Shown here: positions 1 to 7,117 of the stretch, piece by piece
Layout of the letters: each line of letters begins with the position of its first letter
Numbering within the stretch: the first letter of the stretch is position 1
Assembly (NCBI RefSeq): GCF_001547895.1
Contig: NZ_AP014627.1
Coordinates: forward strand, 2,297,501-2,361,500
Source: Pseudomonas sp. Os17
GTDB taxonomy: Bacteria > Pseudomonadota > Gammaproteobacteria > Pseudomonadales > Pseudomonadaceae
Direction of reading: 5' to 3'
DNA length: 64,000 nucleotides
Made by a program: the position numbers and the translations under genes
Notes under the pieces: model-generated
Database searches by the model: none
Told to the model about the DNA's origin: nothing
The model's input: only the letters and a program-made list of their open reading frames with translations

Positions 1-188
1 CAGTGCTGCTCCAGCCGGGCGACTTCCTTGGCCAGCCGCTCGTAGGCGCTTTTCAGATCCTTGGGTTCGTCGCCCTTCGGATCGCGCTTGGCCAGCAGGG
101 CTTTCATCTGGGGTAGCTGGCCTTCGGCGATGGCCGACTGGATCGCGACTCCGTAGGGAACAACCGTGTGTTGCGAGGTGGGGTTCAT
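1..188 (-). CDS. DUF1843 small protein (cut by window edge)
   Basis: The gene starts with ATG at 188 and reads leftward off the window, so only the first ~62 residues are present. They begin MNPTSQHTVVPYGVAIQSA and continue with an 'IAEGQLPQMKALLAKRDP' helix and a charged helix (YERLAKEVARLEQH). A proline-tyrosine-glycine start followed by an alanine-rich helical pair is the pattern of DUF1843, a short Pseudomonas domain of unknown function. The natural C-terminus lies outside the window. No function is inferred. The downstream (left) context is not visible, and the upstream side is a repeat-filled gap. Confidence 0.75.
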   Translation of the reverse strand, partial: MNPTSQHTVVPYGVAIQSAIAEGQLPQMKALLAKRDPKGDEPKDLKSAYERLAKEVARLEQH

Positions 189-430
189 GGTGTGTGCCTT
201 CCGTGGGGTTTAGGGGGGGCTGCGGTACTTGGCAGCCCTTGCAGTTAAGCAGCGCGGGGGGAGTTGGCGGGGTAATGGCACATTGATTTTGTGGGTTTCC
301 GACGGGTGGATTCCCGGGGGTAAGGGGTTGATTTTGTGGAAATTCCAAAGGGCGATATGCAAGGGGGAGGTGAGTGCGGATGGCGATAGAGGGGGGGGCT
401 GGCGGTTTCGCTTTTGCAGCGGTGGGTGGG

Positions 431-850
431 GTACATGTCCGTTGCTGCGGTAACGGTGGCTTGGGGTTTCGATCTTGCGGCGAGTGGGGCGGGGTACATA
501 TTCGTTGCTGCGGTCACGGTGGCTTAGGGTTTCGCTCTTACAGCGGTGGGCGGTGTACATATCCGTTGCTGCGGTCATGGCCACTTAGGGTTTCACCCTT
601 ACGGCGACTCACTTTTGTCAAACGACACAAAAGTAAGCAAAAAGTCTTGCCCCTCCATACGGCCCCTCGCTGGGGCTCGGGGTGCCCGAGCTCCGGCATT
701 GCTCCGGGGGCCCGCCGCCAACCGGCCATCCATGGCCGGGTGGCGGCTGGCTCGGCATCCATGCCGAGCTGCCCCCTACGCAACGCCTGCGCTCGGCCTG
801 CTGGGAAGGGGCCTGAAGATCAAAAGCCAAGCGCGTTTACGCGCTGTCCG
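431..850 (+). repeat. Long dispersed intergenic repeat, with three ~60-bp tandem subunits at its start
   Basis: Three successive units begin TACAT(A/G)T(C/T)CGTTGCTGCGGT at about 431, 495 and 557. They run into CAAAAGTAAGCAAAA, CTCCGGCATTGCTCCGGGG and a GGCATCCATGCCGAGCTG palindrome. The same series of blocks recurs at 1015-1325 (inverted), 28790-29300, 30990-31430, 46313-46610 and 48592-49030. Open frames across it (CTYPLL..., RCCGHG...) are repeat translations, not genes. The rest of the 189-1346 gap holds only this element, its inverted partner and a REPIN. Confidence 0.85.
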
Positions 851-932
851 TAGGAGCCGGCTTGCCGGCGAGTAGGCCCGCAAGACATGCAGCGCCCTGG
901 CGGACGCCTTCGCTGGCAAGCCAGCTCCTACG
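849..932. repeat. REPIN (inverted REP pair)
   Basis: A GTAGGAGCCGGCTTGCCGGC half is followed ~50 bp later by the inverted half CTTCGCTGGCAAGCCAGC ending CTCCTAC. Two REP sequences facing each other form one large hairpin, the usual Pseudomonas REPIN. Confidence 0.9.
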
Positions 933-1014
933 GAGGGGCGTGTGCACAATCCATCTTCAGGCCGGCCGTAAGGCCGCCGTCAGATTTTGCCTTTGCTTTT
1001 GATCTGGCTTTTGA

Positions 1015-1325
1015 TCTTCCTGCCCCCTTAGACACGATGGCCGAACGCAGGCATTGATCCGTGGGTAACCCGGCAGGACGCCGGGTTAGCCGCACTGGGC
1101 CATGGATGGTCCATTGCGGCGGCCCACGGATCAATGCCGGAGTTCGGGCATGCCTCGCTATGCGAGGCACCAAGTGGAGGGGCAGAAGCGTTTTGCTTAC
1201 TTTTGTCTGGGCCGGCATTCCGGATTTTCAAAAGTGAGTCGCTGTACGAGCGAAACCATAAGTGGCCGTGACCGCAGCAACGGATATGTACACAGCACAC
1301 CGCAACAACGGATACGCACACTCCA
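1015..1325 (-). repeat. Long dispersed intergenic repeat, inverted copy
   Basis: Read on the minus strand this carries the same series as the copy at 431-850: CATATCCGTTGCTGCGGTCA, a CTCACTTTTGAAAA block, a TGCCCCTCCAC block, a GGCATTGATCCGTGGGCC block and palindromic GGCAGGACGCCG. It faces the copy at 431-850, so the two could form a large inverted pair. Confidence 0.8.
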
Positions 1326-1346
1326 CCCCCCCCCAAAAAAAAAACC

Positions 1347-1967
1347 TCAAACCACCCCCAACTCCCCCAACTGCCGCCGCGTCTCCCCCGCGGCCACATG
1401 ATGAATCGCCCGCCACCCCAACGCCCTGGCCGCGACGATATTTGGCGCATGGTCATCAATGAACACCAGCTCCTCAGGCGCAACCCCCGGCACATGCGCG
1501 CGAATGCGCCCCAAGGCCGTGTGATAGATCTCGGCATCCGGCTTGATCTGCCGCTCCTGCCCCGACACCACGATGTCGCGAAACTTCTGCAAGAACGGGT
1601 AGTGCTCCCAGGCATAGGGAAAGGTTTCCTGGGACCAGTTGGTCAACCCGAACAGCGGCACCTGCGCCTGGTGCAGTTCCTCCAGCAGGGCCACGCCTTC
1701 GTCCAGTGGCCCCTTGAGCATCTCCGGCCAGCGTCCGTAATAGGCCTCGATCAACGGCGCATGCTCGGGATGCTCGGCCACCAGGCTGCGGGTGGCTTCG
1801 GCCAGGGGCCGGCCGGCGTCCTGCTGGGTGTTCCAGGCCTGGGTGCAGACGGTGTCGAGGAACCACTGGCGACGCTGGTCGTCGGGGATCAGTTGGCGGT
1901 ACAGGTGGTGCGGGCTCCAGTCGAACAGCACGCCACCAAAATCGAAAACCACGGCACGAATCGTCAT
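1347..1967 (-). CDS. HAD-superfamily hydrolase (YihX-like sugar-phosphatase type)
   Basis: This 206-aa protein has the HAD motif I near the N-terminus (VVFDFGGVLFD, nucleophile Asp9), a motif II-like Thr/Asn (GLTNWS), motif III lysine (KPDAEIY) and motif IV aspartates (FIDDHAPN). The second Asp of the usual DxD is replaced by Gly, as in the YihX glucose-1-phosphatase group (DLGNV). That makes a small-molecule phosphatase likely; the substrate is unknown. A GTG frame extends 6 nt further, but ATG at 1967 sits at good distance from AAGGAAG and is preferred. It is monocistronic, with repeats downstream. Confidence 0.85.
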   Translation of the reverse strand: MTIRAVVFDFGGVLFDWSPHHLYRQLIPDDQRRQWFLDTVCTQAWNTQQDAGRPLAEATRSLVAEHPEHAPLIEAYYGRWPEMLKGPLDEGVALLEELHQAQVPLFGLTNWSQETFPYAWEHYPFLQKFRDIVVSGQERQIKPDAEIYHTALGRIRAHVPGVAPEELVFIDDHAPNIVAARALGWRAIHHVAAGETRRQLGELGVV

Positions 1968-2131
1968 CAGCACTTCCTTTTCAGCGGTTGTGGATCAGGG
2001 CGTCATCCTGCGACGCGGCGCCGTGCAATGCAATTTGCCGGTGGCCATTGGTCCGCTGGCCGGCACCCTGGGAACGGATCGCGATCCAACGGTTGTCCCC
2101 GTCCTTTTGCGGGCTAGCACAGGAGCTGACC

Positions 2132-2338
2132 ATGGCTACCAAGACCCCCACGGGGCCGCGCTCGTCCGAGCACGCCTCGAATCACCACGACCCGGGTTTC
2201 GACCCCGATTCGCCAGACGTCGCCGATCCCCAGATCGATCCGGTGGGGCCGGCCAGGGCGCCCCTGGATCAGCCGGAACCCGAGCACCGGCGCAAGCGCT
2301 CGCGAGCCTACGACCCTCTGGCCAACCTGAGGAAATGA
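2132..2338 (+). CDS. Small hypothetical protein, proline/aspartate rich
   Basis: 68 aa beginning MATKTPTGPRSSEHASNHHD and ending RSRAYDPLANLRK. ATG at 2132 is preceded by AGGAG at a spacing of 7 nt, which makes this short frame credible and excludes the longer upstream frame. It is hydrophilic, has no membrane segment or signal peptide, looks disordered, and carries a basic patch (RRKRSR) near the C-terminus. I recognise no family. It is transcribed away from the HAD gene. Confidence 0.65.
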   Translation: MATKTPTGPRSSEHASNHHDPGFDPDSPDVADPQIDPVGPARAPLDQPEPEHRRKRSRAYDPLANLRK

Positions 2339-2434
2339 GCGCGTCGCGCCGACATGCGGCCGTCGCCGGAGGGTTCTGCGGGTGTAAGGTAAAACGCCCA
2401 AGCCCCAGGCACGCGGAGAACAAGGGAGGTGTCC

Positions 2435-2620
2435 ATGAGTACGCCGCTGCTGAACAAGCTGCAGATCAACGGTTATCAGGTATTGAGCGTCAACCACGGG
2501 CCCTGGAAGGTCTGTACGGCGGGTGATCGGCTCGCCAGCTTCGGCACCCGGGAAGAGGCCATGGCTTTCGCCGCCGCCTTGCCGGTGCGCAGGGCATCAC
2601 CGGCCACCCCGCATCGATAG
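2435..2620 (+). CDS. Small hypothetical protein (61 aa)
   Basis: The product begins MSTPLLNKLQINGYQVL and continues through VNHGPWKVCTAGDRLASFGT and a REEAMAFAAALP helix. A strand-strand-helix layout ending in an alanine-rich EEA helix is reminiscent of DUF2188-like mini-domains, but this is only a resemblance. ATG at 2435 follows GGGAGG by 5 nt; an in-frame GTG two codons earlier is less well placed. A strong hairpin terminator follows directly. Confidence 0.6.
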   Translation: MSTPLLNKLQINGYQVLSVNHGPWKVCTAGDRLASFGTREEAMAFAAALPVRRASPATPHR

Positions 2621-2626
2621 CAGCCG

Positions 2627-2665
2627 ACAGAAAAAAGCCCCGGACCGATCGGGGCTTTTTTCTGT
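2627..2665. terminator. Bidirectional intrinsic terminator
   Basis: A perfect inverted repeat, ACAGAAAAAAGCCCC...GGGGCTTTTTTCTGT, with a short loop gives a GC stem followed by a T-run on both strands. It serves the small gene on the left (+) and the membrane-protein genes on the right (-), which converge here. Confidence 0.9.
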
Positions 2666-2687
2666 CCGGGCTGCTGCAAACGCCGGG

Positions 2688-3302
2688 TCAGTCGACAATG
2701 ACCGGCTCGTTCGGATCATCGCTCAGGCACACGGTCAATTGCTCCCCGGCCTTGTTGAACGCGCAGCGGGGCAGGGATTGCTGCTTGATGAAGCTCAGCG
2801 GCGGCAGGATGAACGCCGCCGCCAGGACCAGCGCCCACAGGGTTTGCAGAAACAGCACATCGGCGCTGGTGGCGGCGGGCCGTGAGACGAGGCGTCGGCG
2901 CCAGTAGAAGTACAGGCCGCTGATAACGAACAGGCACACGATGCCCATCATGTAGTCCAGTTCCCAGTCCTGGGGGCTGAAGGAGCGGCTGCCATCTTCA
3001 TCATCCGGGTAGGTGAGCCGCCACCAGGCCCCCAGCAGCAAGGGCACGAGCCCGGCCAGCAGCCACGCCAGGCGCGCGCCGGGCATCCGGGTCAGCAGGG
3101 CCAGGACCAGGCCGATCAGGCACAGCACCCAGGCAAACAGGTACAACTGAAAACCCATGGCGCCGCCGAACAGCGTGCCGCTGACATCCCGCGGTTGCAT
3201 CATTTGCACGTCGCACAACAGCATCACCGACAGCGGGATGGCGACGACGATCCAGCACAGGGGGCGGTACAGCCACAACCACAGGGTAAACAGGCGAGAC
3301 AT
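2688..3302 (-). CDS. Small integral membrane protein, duplicate A
   Basis: 204 aa with about five hydrophobic segments, starting MSRLFTLWLWLYRPLCW. It shares length, segment order and signatures with the neighbour at 3353-3958: the MSRL start, GGxMGF, the phrase RxPGARLAW, a YPDD motif after a tryptophan-rich segment, and a C-terminal CAFxxAGxQLxVCL ending VIVD. The start at 3302 was chosen to match the paralogue; an ATG 12 nt upstream (MSVP) is possible. No known family is recognised. Confidence 0.75.
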   Translation of the reverse strand: MSRLFTLWLWLYRPLCWIVVAIPLSVMLLCDVQMMQPRDVSGTLFGGAMGFQLYLFAWVLCLIGLVLALLTRMPGARLAWLLAGLVPLLLGAWWRLTYPDDEDGSRSFSPQDWELDYMMGIVCLFVISGLYFYWRRRLVSRPAATSADVLFLQTLWALVLAAAFILPPLSFIKQQSLPRCAFNKAGEQLTVCLSDDPNEPVIVD

Positions 3303-3352
3303 GGGCACACTCATCAAGGTCAAGAAAAGGAGGAATGAAGTCAGGGGGCTAT

Positions 3353-3958
3353 TCAGTCGACAATCACCCGGGTGCCCGGGCCCAGGCATACGCTCAACTG
3401 ATTGCCGGCCCGGTCGAAGGCGCAGTAGGGCAGTGGCTTGCGGGTGATGGCCAGCAGCGGTGGAAGGATGAAGGCCGCCCCCAGCACCAGGGCCCACAGG
3501 GTGCGCAGCAACAGCCGATTGCCAGTGGCGGGTGGACGCGGCTTGAGCCGTTGCTGACGCAACAGGTAGACGCCGCTGTAGACCAGGGCAAAGCCGAAGA
3601 CCATCACATAGTCCAGCTCCCGGGGCTGGATGCTGAAGAGCAGGTTGCCGTCGAAATCATCCGGGTAGTTGATCCGCCACCACAGGCCCAGCAGCAACTG
3701 CGCCAGCCCGGCGACGATCCAGGCCAGACGCGCGCCGGGCACCCGGGTCAGCAGCGCCAGCACCAGGCCCAGGACGCTGAGGGCCCAGCCGCCCAGGTAC
3801 ATCACAAAGCCCATGGAGCCGCCGAACAAGGTGCCGCCGACCTCCCGGGGCACGATCAGGTTCAGGTTGCAATGGATCATGCTGGCCGTCGGCGCGGCCA
3901 CGGCGATCCAGCACAGCGGCAGGTAGAGCCAGGAACAGAGGGTGTACAGACGGGACAT
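3353..3958 (-). CDS. Small integral membrane protein, duplicate B
   Basis: 201 aa, collinear with the downstream neighbour over its whole length. It has five hydrophobic segments, the RVPGARLAW phrase, NYPDD and a C-terminal CAFDRAGNQLSVCL. Gene A lies 50 bp downstream on the same strand, so the pair arose by tandem duplication and is probably co-transcribed. Conserved cysteines in the C-terminal tail suggest that it folds outside the membrane. Function unknown. Confidence 0.75.
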   Translation of the reverse strand: MSRLYTLCSWLYLPLCWIAVAAPTASMIHCNLNLIVPREVGGTLFGGSMGFVMYLGGWALSVLGLVLALLTRVPGARLAWIVAGLAQLLLGLWWRINYPDDFDGNLLFSIQPRELDYVMVFGFALVYSGVYLLRQQRLKPRPPATGNRLLLRTLWALVLGAAFILPPLLAITRKPLPYCAFDRAGNQLSVCLGPGTRVIVD

Positions 3959-4020
3959 GAAGGGACTCGATTGGGCAGCGGGTATCCGGCCCGGCGCCAC
4001 TGGGCGCCAGGCCGGCAGGT

Positions 4021-4497
4021 TCAGCGTTTGTTGTGTTTCATCGCAAAGGCGATTCGGTTCTGCAGGTCGACCGATTGGCGGTACTCACTGGCCCGGCTCA
4101 GCAGTTTCGTGCGCAGGGCCAGCAGGGCAAAGGCCAGTGCCGGAACCAGATAGATCAGCAACAGCGCGGCGTGGGCCAGGGTGTCGCCGCTGTACAGGCG
4201 GTCGATGATGCCGAACAGCTGCAGGCCCACTTCCAGGCAGCAGAGCACGCCAAAGGCCACGATGTACTGCGGTTTCAGCTTGATCAGGTTGATGATCAGC
4301 AGCAGTACGCCGCCGAGGATCAGCACCGAACTGACTTGCAACAGCAGCGGCTCATCGGCGAACACCCTTCGCGCTAGCTGGCTCAGAGGGCCGCCGATGC
4401 CGATCAGGGCCCAGATCGCCATCAGGTAGATATACCAGGGGCGTTTGCCGGGTTGACGCAGGGCGGCGGCGCCTTCGTTGGGGGTTTGACGTTCCAT
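4021..4497 (-). CDS. Hypothetical membrane protein (158 aa)
   Basis: A hydrophilic ~20-residue start (MERQTPNEGAAALRQ) is followed by about four membrane segments (YLMAIWALIGIGG, LILGGVLLLIINLI, YIVAFGVLCCLEVGL, ALLLIYLVPALAFALLAL) and a basic tail ending MKHNKR. It lies 62 bp upstream of the duplicated pair on the same strand and may head that operon. It is not related in sequence to the pair. No family recognised. Confidence 0.7.
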   Translation of the reverse strand: MERQTPNEGAAALRQPGKRPWYIYLMAIWALIGIGGPLSQLARRVFADEPLLLQVSSVLILGGVLLLIINLIKLKPQYIVAFGVLCCLEVGLQLFGIIDRLYSGDTLAHAALLLIYLVPALAFALLALRTKLLSRASEYRQSVDLQNRIAFAMKHNKR

Positions 4498-4557
4498 GTG
4501 AACTCCGGAATTTATTCAGGTCGGGCAGGGCTGGAGCGGTTGGGCAACGGGTACCCG

Positions 4558-4971
4558 TCAGCTGAAAAGCAGCGTAGTTCCTGCGGCGAACAGCACCAGG
4601 GCGAGGCTGATGCCCGCCAGGGGAATACGGAACCAGTAACGGATCGCCAGCAGCCACAGGCTGGCGAGAAAGCCCAGGCCGATCAGCAACAGGCCGCGGG
4701 CTTCCAGCAGCAGGGCCGGGTGCAGCCAGGCCAGGTAGCCATAGACCAGGCCGAACAACATCGCTCCCAGGCTATGGCTGGCATTGAAGCCGACCCAGGC
4801 ACGCCACAGGCTGGTCTGGCCGGTGATCATTGGCGACACCTGGCGCATGCGTTCGGCCAGGGCCGGATCACGGGGCTGGAATTTGTCGGTGGCGAAGGTG
4901 TAGATCAGGTGCAGGCTGCCCAGCAGCAGCACGATGGCTGAGCTGGCGACGATCAGGGCGGGGGCCAACAC
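4558..4971 (-). CDS. Hypothetical four-helix membrane protein (LIC_13387-like)
   Basis: 137 aa, from GTG at 4971 with AAGGAAG 5 nt upstream; no ATG fits. Four hydrophobic helices are clear: IVASSAIVLLLGSLHLIYTF, SLGAMLFGLVYGYLAWL, GLLLIGLGFLASLWLLAI and AGISLALVLFAAGTTLLF. A conserved-looking TSLWRAWVGFNASHSLG lies between helices 1 and 2. The layout resembles the LIC_13387-type small membrane proteins; no biochemical role is known. Confidence 0.65.
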   Translation of the reverse strand: MLAPALIVASSAIVLLLGSLHLIYTFATDKFQPRDPALAERMRQVSPMITGQTSLWRAWVGFNASHSLGAMLFGLVYGYLAWLHPALLLEARGLLLIGLGFLASLWLLAIRYWFRIPLAGISLALVLFAAGTTLLFS

Positions 4972-5101
4972 GTTTCTTCCTTGGGCGGTGTCCGGGTGCG
5001 AAGTATGCCGGGCCGCTTGAGGTTTTGCATCCGTGGGGTGTGCTGTTGCCTGAGCTTGGCGCTGGAGTCGGGGCAGGGCGGCAGGCGCCCTGCCCGGATG
5101 C

Positions 5102-6874
5102 TCAGAAGTGCTCGGCGTCCAGGCCGAACAAGGAGGAACTGCCGGCGCGAATGCTCTGCTCCAGGCTGAGGATGCGCGGCAGCAGGCGGCTGAAATAGAA
5201 CCGCGCGGTGGCCAGCTTGGCGCCATAGAAGCCGTCGTCCTCGGAGCGCTGGTGCTCGGCCACCTGGGCCATGCGCGCCCACAGGTAGGCGTAGGCCACG
5301 TAGCCGAACAGCTGCAGGTACTCGACGCAGGCGCTGCCCACCGCGTTGGGGTTCTGCGCCGCCTGCTCGCGCAACCAGTCGCTGAGGTCTTCCAGGCGCT
5401 GCACCGCGTCCAGCAGCTCGGCGGCGTAGGCGGCGCCGGGCAGGTAGGCATAGTCGCGGATCTCGCCGGTGAACAGGCGCAGGGCCACGCCGCCGTTGCC
5501 CACCACCTTGCGCCCCAACAGGTCCAGGGCCTGGATGCCGTTGGTGCCTTCGTAGATCTGCGCGATGCGCACATCGCGCACCAGTTGCTCCTGGCCCCAT
5601 TCGCGAATGTAGCCGTGGCCGCCGAAGATCTGCTGGCCGAGCACGCAGCTGTCCAGCCCGGTGTCGGTGAAGAACGCCTTGGCCACCGGGGTCAGCAGCG
5701 CCACCAGGGCTTCGGCGTTGTGCCGCTCATGGGGCTGGTCGGCGAACTTGGCCAGGTCCAGCTGCTGGCCGACGTAGCTGGCGAAGGCCCGGCCGCCTTC
5801 GGTCATGGCCTTCATGGTCAGCAGCATGCGCCGCACATCGGGGTGGACAATGATCGGGTCGGCGATCTTGTCCTTGGCCACCGGGCCGGCCGGGGAGCGG
5901 CTCTGGATGCGTTCGCGGGCGTAGGTGCGGGCGTTCTGGTAGGAGTTCTCGGCGCAGCCGATGCCCTGGATGCCGATGGACAGGCGCTCGTAGTTCATCA
6001 TGGTGAACATCGCCGCCAGGCCCTTGTTGGCCTCGCCGATCAGCCAGCCGCTGGCGCCGTCGAAGTTCAGCACGCAGGTGGCCGAGGCCTTGATGCCCAT
6101 CTTGTGTTCGATGGAGCCGCAGCTCACCGCGTTGGCCGCGCCGAGGTGGCCGTGGGCGTCGACATGGATCTTCGGTACCAGGAACAGCGAGATGCCCTTG
6201 GGCCCGGCCGGGGCGTCCGGCAGCTTGGCCAGCACCAGGTGGATGATGTTCTCGGTCAGGTCCTGCTCGCCGCCGGTGATGAAGATCTTGCTGCCGCTGA
6301 TCCGGTAGCTGCCGTCGGCCTGGGGTTCGGCGCGGGTGCGGATGATCCCCAGGTCGGTGCCGGCGTGGGCCTCGGTCAGGCACATGGAACCGGCCCAGCG
6401 GCCTTCGTACATCGGTGGCAGGTAGCGCTGCTTGAGCTCCTCGCTGGCGTGGGCGTCGATGGCCAGGCAGGCCCCGGAACTCAGGGCCGAATACAGGGCG
6501 AAACTGGAATTGGCGGCGTACAGCATCTCTTCGAACTGCACCGCGAGCATCTTCGGCATGCCCATGCCGCCGTAGGCCGGGTTGCCGCTCAGGCCGACCC
6601 AGCCGCCCTCGATGTAGGTGCGGTAGGCCTCCTTGAAGCCGGCCGGGGTGCGCACCTGCCCGGCGTGCCAGCTGGCGCCTTCCTCGTCGCCGCTGCGGTT
6701 GAGCGGGGCGATCAGATTGCCGGTGACCTTGGCCGCTTCTTCGAGAATCGCGTCGGCGGTGTCGGCGTCCACGGTGTCGGCCAGGGCCGGCAGGCGCGCC
6801 CAGAGCTTGGGTGCGTTGAACACTTCATGCAGGACAAAGCGCATATCGCGCAGCGGAGCATTGAATTCGGGCAT
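5102..6874 (-). CDS. Acyl-CoA dehydrogenase, ~590-aa type
   Basis: A flavoprotein that introduces the alpha-beta double bond in acyl-CoA thioesters. From ATG at 6874 (MPEFNAPLRDMRFVLHEVF) the domains run in order: helical N-terminal domain, mid beta domain (CLTEAHAGTDLGIIRTRA, FITGGEQDLTENI), C-terminal helical domain with the catalytic-base context QIYEGTNGIQALDLLGRK (Glu442), and a ~100-residue C-terminal extension. The length matches the long FadE/DmdC-like subfamily in Pseudomonas, not 380-aa dehydrogenases. Substrate unknown; annotation as 3-methylmercaptopropionyl-CoA dehydrogenase would be over-precise. The acyl-CoA synthetase lies upstream on the same strand, separated by REPs. Confidence 0.92.
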   Translation of the reverse strand: MPEFNAPLRDMRFVLHEVFNAPKLWARLPALADTVDADTADAILEEAAKVTGNLIAPLNRSGDEEGASWHAGQVRTPAGFKEAYRTYIEGGWVGLSGNPAYGGMGMPKMLAVQFEEMLYAANSSFALYSALSSGACLAIDAHASEELKQRYLPPMYEGRWAGSMCLTEAHAGTDLGIIRTRAEPQADGSYRISGSKIFITGGEQDLTENIIHLVLAKLPDAPAGPKGISLFLVPKIHVDAHGHLGAANAVSCGSIEHKMGIKASATCVLNFDGASGWLIGEANKGLAAMFTMMNYERLSIGIQGIGCAENSYQNARTYARERIQSRSPAGPVAKDKIADPIIVHPDVRRMLLTMKAMTEGGRAFASYVGQQLDLAKFADQPHERHNAEALVALLTPVAKAFFTDTGLDSCVLGQQIFGGHGYIREWGQEQLVRDVRIAQIYEGTNGIQALDLLGRKVVGNGGVALRLFTGEIRDYAYLPGAAYAAELLDAVQRLEDLSDWLREQAAQNPNAVGSACVEYLQLFGYVAYAYLWARMAQVAEHQRSEDDGFYGAKLATARFYFSRLLPRILSLEQSIRAGSSSLFGLDAEHF

Positions 6875-6949
6875 TGCAGGAACCTCGGGCAAAAGGGGAG
6901 GTTGAGCGGCCGTGGCCGCATGAATCGAAAACGCCAAGCCCGCCCCCTT

Positions 6950-7094
6950 GTAGGAGCCGGCTTGCCGGCGAAGAGGCCCGCAAGCCATGCATCGCCCTGG
7001 CCGACGCCTTCGCTGGCAAGCGGAGCGCCGCCCGGGCAGCGCCTACGAGGGATGGGCCGGTGAGAGCGCCTTCGCTGGCAAGCCAGCTCCTACG
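6950..7094. repeat. REP cluster between dehydrogenase and synthetase
   Basis: A forward REP (GTAGGAGCCGGCTTGCCGGC) at 6950 is followed by two inverted halves (CCTTCGCTGGCAAGC) near 7005 and 7070, the last ending CTCCTACGG. The middle half has diverged (GCGGAGCGCCGCC). The cluster fills the gap between two co-oriented genes, where it may act as an mRNA-stabilising or attenuating hairpin. Confidence 0.85.
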
Positions 7095-7117
7095 GGGGCT
7101 GGGTCGGTGTATTCAGG

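Noticed and set aside
374..875. Open frames with repeated RCCGHG / YPLLR phrases (also at 28766, 30859, 46303 and 48533)
   Set aside because: They recur in every copy of the long dispersed repeat and have no ribosome site; they are repeat DNA, not proteins.
5108..7063. 651-codon plus-strand open frame opposite the acyl-CoA dehydrogenase
   Set aside because: It is an antisense shadow in high-GC DNA: its Gly/Val/Ala/Gln-rich translation has no domain, while the minus strand encodes a full, motif-bearing dehydrogenase.
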